Origin: Lumbricus rubellus
Taxonomy: Eukaryota > Annelida > Clitellata > Crassiclitellata > Lumbricidae
Assembly: GCA_945859605.1 (NCBI GenBank)
Contig: OX243821.1
Location: 34,239,878 to 34,303,877, forward strand
Direction: 5' to 3'
DNA: 64,000 bases
How positions within the stretch are numbered: position 1 is the stretch's first letter; every line of letters starts with the position of its first letter. A model generated the notes under the pieces. That model saw only the letters and a program-made list of their open reading frames with translations, had not been told where the DNA came from and searched no databases. The translations under genes and the position numbers were made by a program. Positions 50,860 through 58,450 of this stretch are shown here, piece by piece.

Positions 50860-51905
50860 ATGTCTGTTTTCTTTGCATTCAGATCGAGTGATGTCTGCGA
50901 CGAAATTCGTGTCATGAGAAAAATGTTCTCTAATGAAGTAAGTTTCAATTTATAAATAATAATAATATTAGTAATAATATCACAATAACAAAAGTAGTAA
51001 AAATGGTGATGACGACGACGAATGTTATAATATCAGTAGTTAATTGTAGTAATAATAGTAGCAAGAGCATAGCCATAGGTAGCAATAGCATTAGCAATAA
51101 TAATAGTAATTGTAGTAGCCATTGTAATAGTGAAAATAGTAATAGTAACAGCCATAACAATAATAACGTAGGGCTTTTTTAACGTGCAGTTGCACACAAA
51201 ATTTGTAGTGCTAAATGGATTTGTACAGTTGTAGAAGCACTTCTGTACAGCTAAAACTAGCAAAAAGGTCACTGTCCTGCGATTGGAAGTAATTTACCAT
51301 TAGGGATGGGGACAGGAAAGAAAGGGTTGTGCAGTTCTAAAAATTCCTTTAAAACAGCCCTGTAATAATGGTAATACTACCGTAATAGTAATAGCCATAA
51401 CAACAATAACAAAAGTGGTAATAATGGTGGTGACGACGACGAATGTTATAATATTAATAGTTTATTGTAGTAATAATAGCCTAGTAGTAATATCAATGAT
51501 GGTAATAATTATAAACACTACTAACAATAACAATAGCGATAACAATGGAATACAATGACCCACTATGTAACAATAGCTAGAACATCTCTGTCTGTATGTT
51601 TCCAGTTCCATGTCAGTAATAATAAGCACTAATAACGATAACAATAAAAATAGAATACAATGACCCACTGTTCAACAATGTAAAAAGAATCTCTTTGTCT
51701 ATCCTTTCAGGTTCCTGTGAGTGACTGCATGGACGCCCTCGTTGAGACGAGTTGGGACATCCACAGCGCAGTCAAACTCATCCGTCTCAAGCGATTACTA
51801 AACGCTGGACTAGGAACACAAGAACAATGCAAGGAAGCTCTTATGGCCTCCAACTGGAACGTTGATGAAGCCGCTTCGTTCCTTCTGGCCTCATCTTCTG
51901 AATGA
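33273..51905 (+). CDS. ACK/TNK-like adaptor: SAM-like N-terminus, UBA-like C-terminus
   Basis: Gene-level call. Coding exons: 33273-33536, 41719-41848, 43357-43429, 46546-46896, 48719-50187, 50883-50937 and 51711-51905. Phases agree at every join from 41848 onwards; the join from 33536 (phase 0) to 41719 (needs phase 1) does not, so at least one exon is missing from my model or the first exon is separate. A candidate of roughly 113 bp near 34433-34546 does not fix the phase. The N-terminus resembles the SAM-like domain of ACK/TNK kinases (LERFCYRL ... FSELVQLGMSKKDIGSLRK). The C-terminus resembles their two-part UBA (CMDALVETSWDIHSAVKLIR, then CKEALMASNWNVDEAASFLL). In between is Ser/Pro-rich with PPPPPPPSQR, a possible SH3 ligand. 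No protein-kinase motifs were found. In ACK family members SAM precedes a kinase, so this may be a kinase-less relative or the kinase exons were missed. Confidence 0.6.
33625..33760. repeat. (TTTA)n degenerate repeat
   Basis: TTTATTTATTTATTTG-type units just inside the first intron. Confidence 0.85.
34078..34294 (+). mobile_element. tRNA-derived SINE, main family (head truncated)
   Basis: Starts GGGGCGCGCTGGTGGCGTCG, lacking part of the A-box region. B box TTCGAATCC and the usual tail are present. Confidence 0.85.
34700..34737 (+). promoter_or_regulatory. Bipartite motif site (variant)
   Basis: ACACCTCTGTATTAC with TATAAATAAC at +28. Confidence 0.4.
35487..35521 (-). promoter_or_regulatory. 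Bipartite motif site
   Basis: Minus strand ACACCTCTTTTAAG with ATAAACG at +28; partner of 22084-22120. Confidence 0.45.
35845..35965 (+). repeat. CCCTCCTC dispersed repeat
   Basis: GTTGCAGTTTAACGTCACTT ... GCGACGCCCTCCTCTTTTGT ... GGACTGGCACT. Confidence 0.6.
36028..36466. mobile_element. MITE with about 75-bp inverted ends and 9-bp target duplication
   Basis: Left GTGACTAGCGGACCGCCAAG is the inverse of right CTTGGCGGTCCGCTAGTCAC, and the match continues inward for about 75 bp to GTCACATGAC/GTCATGTGAC. TTTTCCTAT flanks both sides (36019-36027 and 36467-36475). A 9-bp duplication is typical of Mutator-like elements, but there is no transposase, so the assignment is tentative. Confidence 0.8.
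36573..36753 (-). promoter_or_regulatory. Two bipartite motif sites
   Basis: Minus: variant ATACCTTTAAAATGG at 36611 with TACATAAATAC at +28, and ACACCTTTAAGAATG at 36753 with TTATATATA at +27. Confidence 0.45.
36830..37015 (-). mobile_element. Two LINE 3' end fragments in tandem
   Basis: Two minus-orientation modules (GAGGCGCTATATAAATGC and AAGGCGCTATATAAATTC), the second with a (GAAT)n tail. Confidence 0.65.
37263..37298 (-). promoter_or_regulatory. Bipartite motif site
   Basis: Minus strand ACACCTCTTTTACG with ATAAAATTATC at +28. Confidence 0.45.
37851..39408. mobile_element. piggyBac-like non-autonomous element
   Basis: Flanked by TTAA on both sides (37847-37850, 39409-39412) with inverted ends CCCATTTACCGCC / GGCGGTAAATGGG. 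Subterminal palindromes GTTGCGTTTTCGCAAC occur near 38213 and 38255, with GCGAAAACGCAACGT at both ends of the element. The core (about 38360-39110) is unusually C-rich (CCACCCCACC-type), unlike the AT-rich surroundings. No transposase frame is seen. Confidence 0.8.
39419..41060. repeat. (GACT)n tracts with three tandem units of about 500 bp
   Basis: Units begin near 39490, 40040 and 40525, each with TTAAACAAA, a first motif site, TGCAAGTGACAAGGCG, a second motif site, GCGATGCTATTTAAGAATGT, CAAACGCGCAGTA and a CTGACTGACTGG tract. Poly Ser-Gln-Val open frames are shadows. Confidence 0.85.
39519..40700 (+). promoter_or_regulatory. Six bipartite motif sites, all with 28-bp spacing
   Basis: ACACC starts at 39519, 39639, 40064, 40182, 40552 and 40665; A/T boxes start at 39547, 39667, 40092, 40210, 40580 and 40693. 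First-position sites read TTAGACACCTTT(T/G)AAACGTTT with TATAAT; second-position sites read ACACC(C/T)TTAC with TATTTAAG. Confidence 0.6.
41343..41379 (-). promoter_or_regulatory. Bipartite motif site (variant)
   Basis: Minus strand ACACCTTCATTTAAACG with TATGAATAACC at +28. Confidence 0.4.
41448..41547. repeat. (GAT)n microsatellite
   Basis: GAC/GAT run in an intron of the ACK-like gene; open frames are poly-Met or poly-His. Confidence 0.95.
41719..41848 (+). CDS. ACK-like gene, internal exon
   Basis: Acceptor CGTCTGCAG and donor GACGAAAG|GTGCGT. Only one frame (SLKRSMSAATDHV...) is open to the donor, leaving in phase 2 and joining the next exon. An alternative acceptor at 41680 (CCCCCCCAG) would change the incoming phase to 2, but it lies in repeat-like sequence. 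Confidence 0.6.
42281..43243. mobile_element. Non-autonomous hAT-type element, 963 bp
   Basis: Inverted ends TAGGGCTGTTGTTCGATTAA / TTAAATCAACAGCCCTA, flanked by an 8-bp duplication GTAATTTT (42273-42280, 43244-43251). Subterminal TTAATCG/CGATTAA repeats lie at both ends. The interior has no transposase. It sits in an intron of the ACK-like gene. Confidence 0.85.
43357..43429 (+). CDS. ACK-like gene, internal 73-bp exon
   Basis: Acceptor TTTTCCAG, donor GGAAAG|GTCAGT. The only open frame (GNSEVSKRYSLRAEVPG) fits phase 2 in and phase 0 out. Confidence 0.65.
43690..43830 (-). repeat. CCCTCCTC dispersed repeat, reverse copy
   Basis: Reverse complement carries CAGTTTAACGACACTAG, CCATCCTCCTTGATCC and GGGACTGGCACTGCC. 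Confidence 0.5.
43851..44242. mobile_element. hAT-type MITE, 392 bp
   Basis: Ends CAGAGGTGTCAAA / TTTGACAGCCCTG and an 8-bp duplication TTTTAGTC (43843-43850, 44243-44250). GGCCCGC words cluster at both ends and TTATGAAGATGTTCACTCTG is tandemly repeated near the right end. Confidence 0.9.
44762..46388. mobile_element. Composite foldback element with ATGGCGGCCATTTT array
   Basis: Outer ends CTGCCGTGCTAAGCAAAAAG / CTTTTTGCTTAGCACGGCAG are inverted, and second copies of the AAGCAAAAA...CAGTAA word occur inside (44935-44985, 46115-46195). The core has about four head-to-tail units near 153 bp (CTTGGTGTCAAAACATACAC, CCAAAATGGCGGACC) at 45040-45640, then the same material inverted at 45650-46010. 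No coding potential. Flanks suggest a TA target, so a Tc1/mariner-type MITE is possible. Confidence 0.8.
46546..46896 (+). CDS. ACK-like gene, Pro/Ser-rich exon
   Basis: Acceptor TTCGCTGTAG; 117 codons in phase 0 starting SPTDKREPTSAPPLTDVL, rich in Pro and Ser with a basic end (SDGKRRKWFPQLR). The donor is either AGA|GTGGTT at 46896 or, three bases later, GTG|GTTAGG; both leave in phase 0. Confidence 0.7.
46975..47045 (-). mobile_element. LINE 3' end fragment
   Basis: Minus-strand module TTGGGAGCGCCTCTGAATAG ... GACGATATATCAATTCC. Confidence 0.55.
47395..47475 (+). repeat. CCCTCCTC dispersed repeat, partial
   Basis: AGTGTCGCCCTCCTTGTTTG, then GGCTTGGGACTGGTAATGTC. Confidence 0.45.
47664..47866 (+). 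mobile_element. tRNA-derived SINE, main family (head truncated)
   Basis: Begins within the head (AATGGTGGCGTCGTTGCC); B box GGTTCGAATCC and tail GGGCGCTATAACAAGTGCAC are intact. It lies just upstream of the exon duplication at 47891. Confidence 0.85.
47891..48016 (+). pseudogene. Partial duplicate of the main Ser-rich exon, frame still open
   Basis: Matches 48840-48963 at roughly nine of ten bases (CGCGTACACCCGGAGCGTC, GCTCGAGCGCCGAGT). It is preceded by an acceptor-like TCCTAGGCAG and keeps the parental frame (LTSTPRTPGASSKESKKSLS), with a GTATAT donor-like site at its end. It could be an alternative exon or an intronic relic; no transcript evidence is available here. Confidence 0.85.
48032..48658 (-). 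promoter_or_regulatory. Five bipartite motif sites
   Basis: Minus copies end (first A of ACACC) at 48065, 48181, 48313 (variant ACTCC), 48487 and 48658. A/T boxes are TATATAAG, ATATAAAG, TAATTATATAAAT, TATATAAG and TTATTTATAAG at 26-28 bp. The last two belong to the tandem intron-end units. Confidence 0.55.
48290..48760. repeat. Tandem copies of an intron end, about 180 bp each
   Basis: Three units each hold a motif site, GACCG, TTAGACC, TTTATTGAAAACAGAAAAT and the start of the exon (CCTGAGGACGACAACGCTC). Only the third continues into the real exon at 48719; the first two are decayed acceptor copies at about 48373 and 48562. Confidence 0.8.
48719..50187 (+). CDS. ACK-like gene, main Ser/Pro-rich exon
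   Basis: Acceptor TATTGAAAACAG (48718) enters in phase 0 with KIPEDDNARLSSKINI. Using CGACTCAG (48750) instead would break the phase. 489 codons: a charged N-terminal segment (SASEERKIDEALELA), a Ser-rich linker (SKESKESLSSSAESP), a basic part (RLSLRVKFSRHVHPNRS), Pro-rich stretches at 49480-49640 and an acidic segment (TTDDDDHSSEP). Donor AATAG|GTGAGA, phase 2. GC content is clearly higher than in the flanking introns. Confidence 0.85.
50796..50859. repeat. (ATTG)n microsatellite
   Basis: About 15 perfect TGAT tetranucleotides just before the 55-bp exon. Confidence 0.96.
50883..50937 (+). CDS. ACK-like gene, 55-bp exon
   Basis: Acceptor TTTGCATTCAG, donor AATGAA|GTAAGT. Codes SSDVCDEIRVMRKMFSNE after completing an Arg codon from the previous exon; start of the UBA-like region. 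Confidence 0.8.
50945..51540. other. Intron with AAT/AAC-rich and duplicated patches
   Basis: GGTGATGACGACGACGAATG occurs twice (51005 and 51430), showing local duplication of about 425 bp. No exon. Confidence 0.5.
51711..51905 (+). CDS. ACK-like gene, last coding exon (UBA-like)
   Basis: Acceptor ATCCTTTCAG. 64 codons to TGA, forming two UBA-like halves around DCMDALVETSWDIHSAVKL and GTQEQCKEALMASNWNVDEA. This matches the layout of the C-terminal end of ACK1/TNK2, known to bind ubiquitin in that family. Confidence 0.82.
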   Translation, partial: VPVSDCMDALVETSWDIHSAVKLIRLKRLLNAGLGTQEQCKEALMASNWNVDEAASFLLASSSE

Positions 51906-52550
51906 CTGGAACGTTGGTGAGACCGTTTAGTTCCACTGGCCTCTACCTGGAACATTTTGGTGAGGCCAGTTTGTTCCTACCGGCCTTGCCGTGGAACATT
52001 TTGATGAGGCCAGTTTGTTCCTACCGGCCTTTACCTGGAACATTTTGGTGAGGCCAGTTTGTTCCTACCGGCCTTGTCCTGGAACATTTTTATGAGGCCA
52101 GTTTGTTCCTACCGGCCTTTATCTGGAACATTTTGATGAGACCAGTTTGTTCCTACCGGCCTTTACCTGGAACATTTTGGTGAGTCCAGTTTGTTCCTGT
52201 TGGCTTTGTCCTGGAACATTTTGATGAGGCCAGTTTGTTCCTACCGGCCTTTACCTGGAACATTTTGATGAGGCCAGTTTGTTCCTGCCGGTCTTTTCCT
52301 GGAACCTATAGACCCATTACTTTGTTCCTGATTGACTTGTTCTACCAAGTGATTGGAACATTTTTATGAACCACTTCGATCCTTTTGGCGTTGTCCTGGA
52401 ACGTATAGATCAAATTATTTCGTTCCTGATTGAGTTATGTTACCAAGTGACTGGAACATTTTGATGAGGTCATCTTGTTCCTTCTGACTTTAGCTTCCGA
52501 ATGACTTGCCTTTGCCTTGGAACAAGATCCGGTCAAAATGACTTTTACGT
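51857..52550. repeat. 44-bp minisatellite grown from the last coding exon
   Basis: TGGAACATTTTGATGAGGCC ... TTCCTACCGGCCT units start at 51948, 51992, 52036, 52080 and 52124, 44 bp apart, and continue with decay to about 52550. The first members are the coding sequence itself (TGGAACGTTGATGAAGCCGC at 51857) and a copy right after the stop codon. Confidence 0.92.
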
Positions 52551-52589
52551 TTGTGAAGCAAAACTGTCTCGTGTGATCCATGACCATGG

Positions 52590-52870
52590 ACTGTGTTAGT
52601 AGTTTTCGGTTACGTGTAACGAGTAATTCGCTTACATTTGCGAGTAATGAGTTTTTCGTTTACATTTCCGAGTACTTACTGAGTAATTTGTTTACATTTC
52701 GAGTAATGAGTGATTAGTTTGCATTCCGTGTATGAGTAATTAGTTTACAGTTACACCTAACAAGTGTGAGGTTTCCAGTTACGCGTAATGATTAATTATT
52801 ATTATTAAGTTACATGTAATGAATATTTATAGTTTACAGTTACACGTAATTTTGTTTGGTAATTTAACTG
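52590..52870. repeat. Degenerate GAGTAAT/GTTTAC tandem repeat
   Basis: Imperfect units of about 35-40 bp such as GTAATTAGTTTACAGTTACA. Confidence 0.65.
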
Positions 52871-53136
52871 TTGGTGAAATGTTGTCCAATTTTTTTTATT
52901 GTTGTTGTTGGTGCATCAAGGTTGTCTCGTTGTTGTAGCGTTGTTTTAATGCAAGCAACCAACTTCCAGTTTGTGCCTTTCATAGGATGTTATTTTGTTT
53001 TGGGATCTTAAGATTTGAGTCCTTCACTCACAATTATTGCTTTTGATGGCTTATGATAGAGACTTAAGAAGAGACAGAAACAGAGAGATACAGAAGAAAA
53101 ACGCTGTAATTATAAGGATGGAACTGTCTTATTTAG

Positions 53137-53171
53137 ACACCTTTTTGGGGTTTTAAACGAAATTATATAAG
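53137..53171 (+). promoter_or_regulatory. Bipartite motif site
   Basis: TTAGACACCTTTTTGGGG with TATATAAG at +27. Confidence 0.5.
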
Positions 53172-53202
53172 AAGCAACGCGAGACGTGCTCAGACATTAA
53201 GA

Positions 53203-53561
53203 CAGCGGTTCCCAACCCGTGGCCCGCGGGCCAAAAGTGGCCCGCCAGGCCTCAGAAAATGGCCCGCCAGGCTTCAAAAATGGCCCGCATTTCTCAAAAA
53301 ATTAACAAAAATATATGAAAAATTGACAATTTCGACAGGATAAACTCATAATTATTTTATATTACAAATTATTTTATTTTTACGTCTATAAATAACATCA
53401 AATATTCTATTTTGAGTCAATTATAACAATTTTATATGCCTTAAGTTAAATGAATTTTAGCATTGTGGCCCCCTAATGTTCTTTAACTAAGAAAAAGTGG
53501 CCCTCGTGTCCTCCAACTTAGAAAAAGTGGCCCTAAGGTCGAAAAAGGTTGGGAACCACTG
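53203..53561. mobile_element. hAT-type MITE, 359 bp
   Basis: Ends CAGCGGTTCCCAACC / GGTTGGGAACCACTG and a perfect 8-bp duplication CATTAAGA (53195-53202, 53562-53569). GTGGCCC words cluster at both ends. Confidence 0.93.
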
Positions 53562-53569
53562 CATTAAGA

Positions 53570-54069
53570 CATGATAGTTGCCATATATACAAACTGTCGT
53601 CATTATTGCTATTATTACAATAAATGCATATTAATTAGTAAGTGTTTTCGTGGAATGAAGTGACTTTGGCAGCATTGACTGTGATTTGATTTTACTTCCA
53701 GTCCATTCTGTTGGACCTATGCATATAATATTATTTCGTGGCAGCCATTTCAACATATTTTAGAATTTTATTTCAATTATTGTGTGTAGCTTTTTTCATT
53801 TTCGTTTCTTAAAGTTGTAGTTTTTGACAAATGAGTGATAGAGCATACCATTTCGTAGCTTAAGTATTTGCAGACTTAAATGTTTTTCGTGTTGTTTGAC
53901 TGTTTTTGATGCTAGGGGGCGGCAGGATCAGTTCTTTTTAAAGAGACATTTGCGAGATTTTAGAAATTAATACTCAGAAAACTACTCTAATTAATATTGA
54001 GTTGCTTTGAAATTGCGAATGAGTTATATGTTATTATAATTGATTTTCAGTGTCCATGACATAAGGAAA

Positions 54070-54070
<1 letters not shown>
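53570..54070. other. Unannotated stretch
   Basis: AT-rich; nothing recognised. Confidence 0.4.

Positions 54071-54071
<1 letters not shown>

Positions 54072-54102
<31 letters not shown>
54072..54102. repeat. (GT)n microsatellite
   Basis: About 15 GT dinucleotides. Confidence 0.95.
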
Positions 54103-54105
<3 letters not shown>

Positions 54106-54119
54106 TTTTTAAAGTTCTT

Positions 54120-54960
54120 GTTAAAAAGACAGTTTCGATTTCGGATTTTATTTGTCTGCTTAAAGATGACTGTAATTGCTTTTAAGTTACTGTGAATAGG
54201 AGCAATTCTAGTTCATTGTGCAGTGCCAATAGGCCTAATATTATAACTCAGCAGTACATAAGATTCTTAATAAAGTGTGTATTTAAAAAGGACAATTTCG
54301 ATTCTTATTTAGTACTCAGAAACAATTCTAATTACTTTCCAGTTAGTTGCAATTCTAATGCATTGTGCAGTGCTAATGATATTATACACGTAACTCAGCA
54401 TTACATAAAATTCCTAAGTAAGGTATGTATATAAAATGGACAATTTCGATTTTTATTTTGTACTCAGAGACAATTCTAATGATGACTTTTGTGTTACAAA
54501 ATTTATGCTTGTGCTTAGAAATGACTGTTATTTCGTTTCAGTTGCTGTGAATTTGAGTTATTCTAATTCATTGCACAGTGCCAAATGATATAGCTCAGCA
54601 GTACATAAGTTTTTATGTAAATTATGTATTTTAAGGGACAATTTCGACTTTTATTTTGTACACAGAAACAATTCTCATTACTTTCGAGTTACTTTTGGAT
54701 TGACGTTACAACAGTCTCAATTCTAATTCATTGTGCAGTGCCAATGATAATTATTATTATAACTCAGCAGTACATAAGATTCTTAAGTAAGGTATGTACT
54801 ATGTATTTAAAAGGGACAATTTCGATTTTTAACAATTCTACGTAATTACTTTTGAGTTAATTTGGATTGACTAATAGTTGCAATGTTCTTCTAATTCATT
54901 TGCAATGTCAACAATAGAGTTGTGCAGTTCTTGCAGAATGGACAATTTCAAATTTTTATG
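54120..54960. repeat. Old, diverged tandem repeat (about 150-200 bp units)
   Basis: CTCAGCAGTACATAAGATTC-like words recur at about 54249, 54400, 54592 and 54765; TTCATTGTGCAGTGCCAAT-like words recur at 54210, 54355, 54567 and 54730. Non-coding; traces continue towards 55900. Confidence 0.75.
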
Positions 54961-57140
54961 CATATATAGAAAAGTACTATAAAATTTACTCCAAGGCTAC
55001 TCTATGACTATTAATTTTACCTGCAGTGTCCATGCTACATAACTTTGCTTAACATTATTTTAAAAGTTCTTCATAATAGACACTTTTTGAAGCCAACTCT
55101 AATCACTATAAATTTTTTGGGTTACTTCAAAAGTATACGTAATAATTAATTTATGTTATTTTTAATTTACTTGCAACTGATATCACTGAACTTTAGCGAA
55201 CTGTATTTTGGGAGTAAAAATCATACTCCATTAGAAAATCATAAGATTACTTTTGATTTGCGTTAAAGTTACTCAAAAGTCACAAAGTTTTTCTTAATAA
55301 TTTTCAGTGTCCATGATACAACCAAACACTGTTTAGCGGATTTTGAAGAGATCTTGTTTAAGAAATAGTTTTGATTTTCAATTCGTTTCGATAAAACTAC
55401 TCTAAAACATTTTTCTCAAACACGCAGCACATGGCCCGTTAAGTCTTTTTATGCGGCCTGTGTCAGCCTTCAGAATTTCTTGAGTCGAAAATCTATAGCT
55501 TACTTTTCGTTTTTTATGATCACGGAAAAGCTGTTTTGACTCTGCCCGTAAACTCACATACAGGTCCTTCTTTGGCCCATGGGGCAACCTGAGATCTATA
55601 CCTTTACTCTTTGATTTACTCTTTAACTGGATTTTACTCGCACGATATTACCAAACATTGCGTAGCAGACTTGAAGAGTTCTTGCTAAAACAAAACAGTT
55701 TCGATTTAATTAATTTCGTACTAAGAAACCAGCTTGAGTTACTTTTGAGTTATTCTAGAATTAGACTTTATTTGCAGTGCGTGCAACATAGCAGAACATT
55801 TTATATTATAAAACATCTGTAGACAACAGAATGAGCTACATACAACTAGCCTTGGTTTTAAGATTTGTGCAGATATTTTGTTGTGATGTTTTGAGTTTAT
55901 TGTAGAAACCCGGTTCTTATAATTTGATATTTTTGTGTGAAGAGATTCTTTGTTTGATTTGATTGATGAAGAGAACAAATATCTTTTACTAAATATATGT
56001 TGTGTTCATTTGATTTTACTAATAATTATTATTATATTAAAAGAACGAAAGGAAGACCAAGACAAAGACTGTTTGACTGGATGATGAAAGACGGTTATCA
56101 GAAGCTGAAAAGGGCATAGAACAGAAAGATTATTATATTATTGCCCTTTTTAAAATTATTATCATGTTTCTGTTTTATTATTGTTATTATTCATTAATTC
56201 CAAGGATCATATAGCTTGTCTCGTTTGCTTTGCTGTTTATTAAGTGCTGTAATATGCCGAGCAAATTTCTGTCCAGGGTAACGGCCTCTGTTGTCATAGA
56301 CCCTGATCAAATCGGATCCAACCATCCATAGTACCTCGATCCATCATGAAAAGTCGTGCTTTCTCTCTTAACTTGACTCAGCACTTGGTCTTGCAGTGCT
56401 GCATGTAGCTTTAGAGTAGTGCTTTAGAAATTTGAAGTTTTATGTCCAAGGCTCCTGTAAGTCCTGTTGTCACTAATCTTAATTAATTAATTAATTAATT
56501 ACGAATTATCAACTTCTATGGCGCAAGATAGACACAAGTAAGTTTGTACAAAAAAAAATTACAAATCCTTTTTTTCACTTCCATCATTATGACACGTCAC
56601 TGTACAAGATTTTGAAATAAGAAGCAACGACATAGAACTCGCAAGTTTATCCGTCACAAGAAATTCTCTTGCCAAAAGGCATCTCATCCTTTCACAAGAG
56701 GTAAAGGTCCAAATAATATGTACACAGGGAAGGAGGGGTAAGAGGATTTGGGCGATTTGAGTACAGTGGGGGTTATCAAAAAACTATGTACACAAAATAA
56801 AATTCTAGTTATAATGTCCACAATAGATTATTTATAGGCCTAACTCTGTATTATGCTCTAGTTATCCAAATGCATTTTATTATAAACTTATCATGAATTC
56901 TATTCAAATTTAAATGTTAAACCATAGCATTTAACCAATTTCAGATTGCAAATGTGACATTTAAAGAAATAATAATAAATAGTATCCTATGGGAAAATAA
57001 ATGTTTTATAGATGAATTTAGCTAATTCACTTTTGTTGGGGAGGAGTGGGGATAAGCTAGAGAAGTTTAGTACTATGGGAGTTCCACAATATGTACGCGT
57101 TGCAACAGGGGGTTGAAAATACGATTTTTTGTGTACGCAA
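54960..57140. other. Gene-poor AT-rich interval between convergent genes
   Basis: No exon with splice sites and no complete transposon seen. Decayed words of the 54120-54960 repeat appear (TTACTTTTGAGTTA). Confidence 0.45.
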
Positions 57141-57144
57141 TATA

Positions 57145-58215
57145 ATCCTATCACAATAGGTCAGTCAATCCTATCACAATAGGTCAACCAATCCTATCAC
57201 AATAGGTCAGCCAATCCTATCACAATAGGTCAACCAATCCTATCACAATAGGTCAACCAATCCTATCACAATAGGTCAGCCAATCCTATTACAATAGGTC
57301 AACCAATCCTATCACAATAGGTCAGCCAATCCTATCACAATAGGTCAACCAGTCCTATCACAATAGGTCAACCAATCCTATCACAATAGGTCAGCCAATC
57401 CTATCATAATAGGTCAACCAATCCTATCACAATAGGTCAGCCAATCCTATCATAATAGGTCAACCAATCCTATCACAATAGGTCAGCCAATCCTATCACA
57501 ATAGGTCAACCAATCCTATCACAATAGGTCAGCCAATCCTATCACAATAGGTCAACCAATCCTATCACAATAATAGGTCAGCCAATCCCATCACAATAGG
57601 TCAACCAGTCCTATCACAATAGGTCAACCAATCCTATCACAATAGGTCAGTCAATCCTATCACAATAGGTCAACCAATCCTATCACAATAGGTCAACCAA
57701 TCCTATCACAATAGGTCAGCCAATCCTATTACAATAGGTCAACCAATCCTATCACAATAGGTCAGCCAATCCTATCACAATAGGTCAACCAGTCCTATCA
57801 CAATAGGTCAACCAATCCTATCACAATAGGTCAGCCAATCCTATCATAATAGGTCAACCAATCCTATCACAATAGGTCAGCCAATCCTATCATAATAGGT
57901 CAACCAATCCTATCACAATAGGTCAGCCAATCCTATCACAATAGGTCAACCAATCCTATCACAATAGGTCAGCCAATCCTATCACAATAGGTCAACCAAT
58001 CCTATCACAATAATAGGTCAGCCAATCCCATCACAATAGGTCAACCAGTCCTATCACAATAGGTCAACCAATCCTATCACAATAGGTCAGTCAATCTTAT
58101 CACAATAGGTCAGCCAATCCTATCACAATAGGTCAGTCAATCCTATCACAATAGGTCAACCAACCCTATCACAATAGGCCAGCCAATCCTATCACAATAG
58201 GTCAACCAGTCCTAT
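57145..58215. repeat. 22-bp minisatellite with 440-bp higher-order repeat
   Basis: About 48 units of CCAATCCTATCACAATAGGT plus CA/CR. Variant units (CCTATTACAA at 57284 and 57724; the 3-bp-expanded AATAATAGG at about 57570 and 58010) are both offset by 440 bp, so two long blocks are near-identical. Each unit has a small inverted repeat CCTAT-CACA-ATAGG. It lies just downstream of the stop of the minus-strand gene at 58276 and may be in its 3' UTR. Confidence 0.95.
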
Positions 58216-58275
58216 CACCATAGTGCAGTTCTACGATATGGTGTTGCGTTAGTGTTGACCACTTTCAATGGTAGC

Positions 58276-58371
58276 TTAGGAACACCGAAAATGTTTAACG
58301 TCGTATCTTGCTGGCGCTGACGAAGATTTCGAAGGTTCGTAGCGTCGCAAAGGCTCGGCATTTCTGACGAA
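58276..58371 (-). CDS. Minus-strand gene, last exon
   Basis: Acceptor CTTCTCTTTCAG; 31 codons from FVRNAEPLRRYEPSKSSS to stop. Confidence 0.5.
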   Translation of the reverse strand, partial: FVRNAEPLRRYEPSKSSSAPARYDVKHFRCS

Positions 58372-58413
58372 CTGAAAGAGAAGGAACAAGTAATTAATTA
58401 GGTAACCAGTAAT

Positions 58414-58450
<37 letters not shown>

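Noticed and set aside
57145..58215. Regular 22-bp repeats resembling a CRISPR array
   Set aside because: Units are directly adjacent with no unique spacers, and the context is animal DNA; it is a minisatellite.
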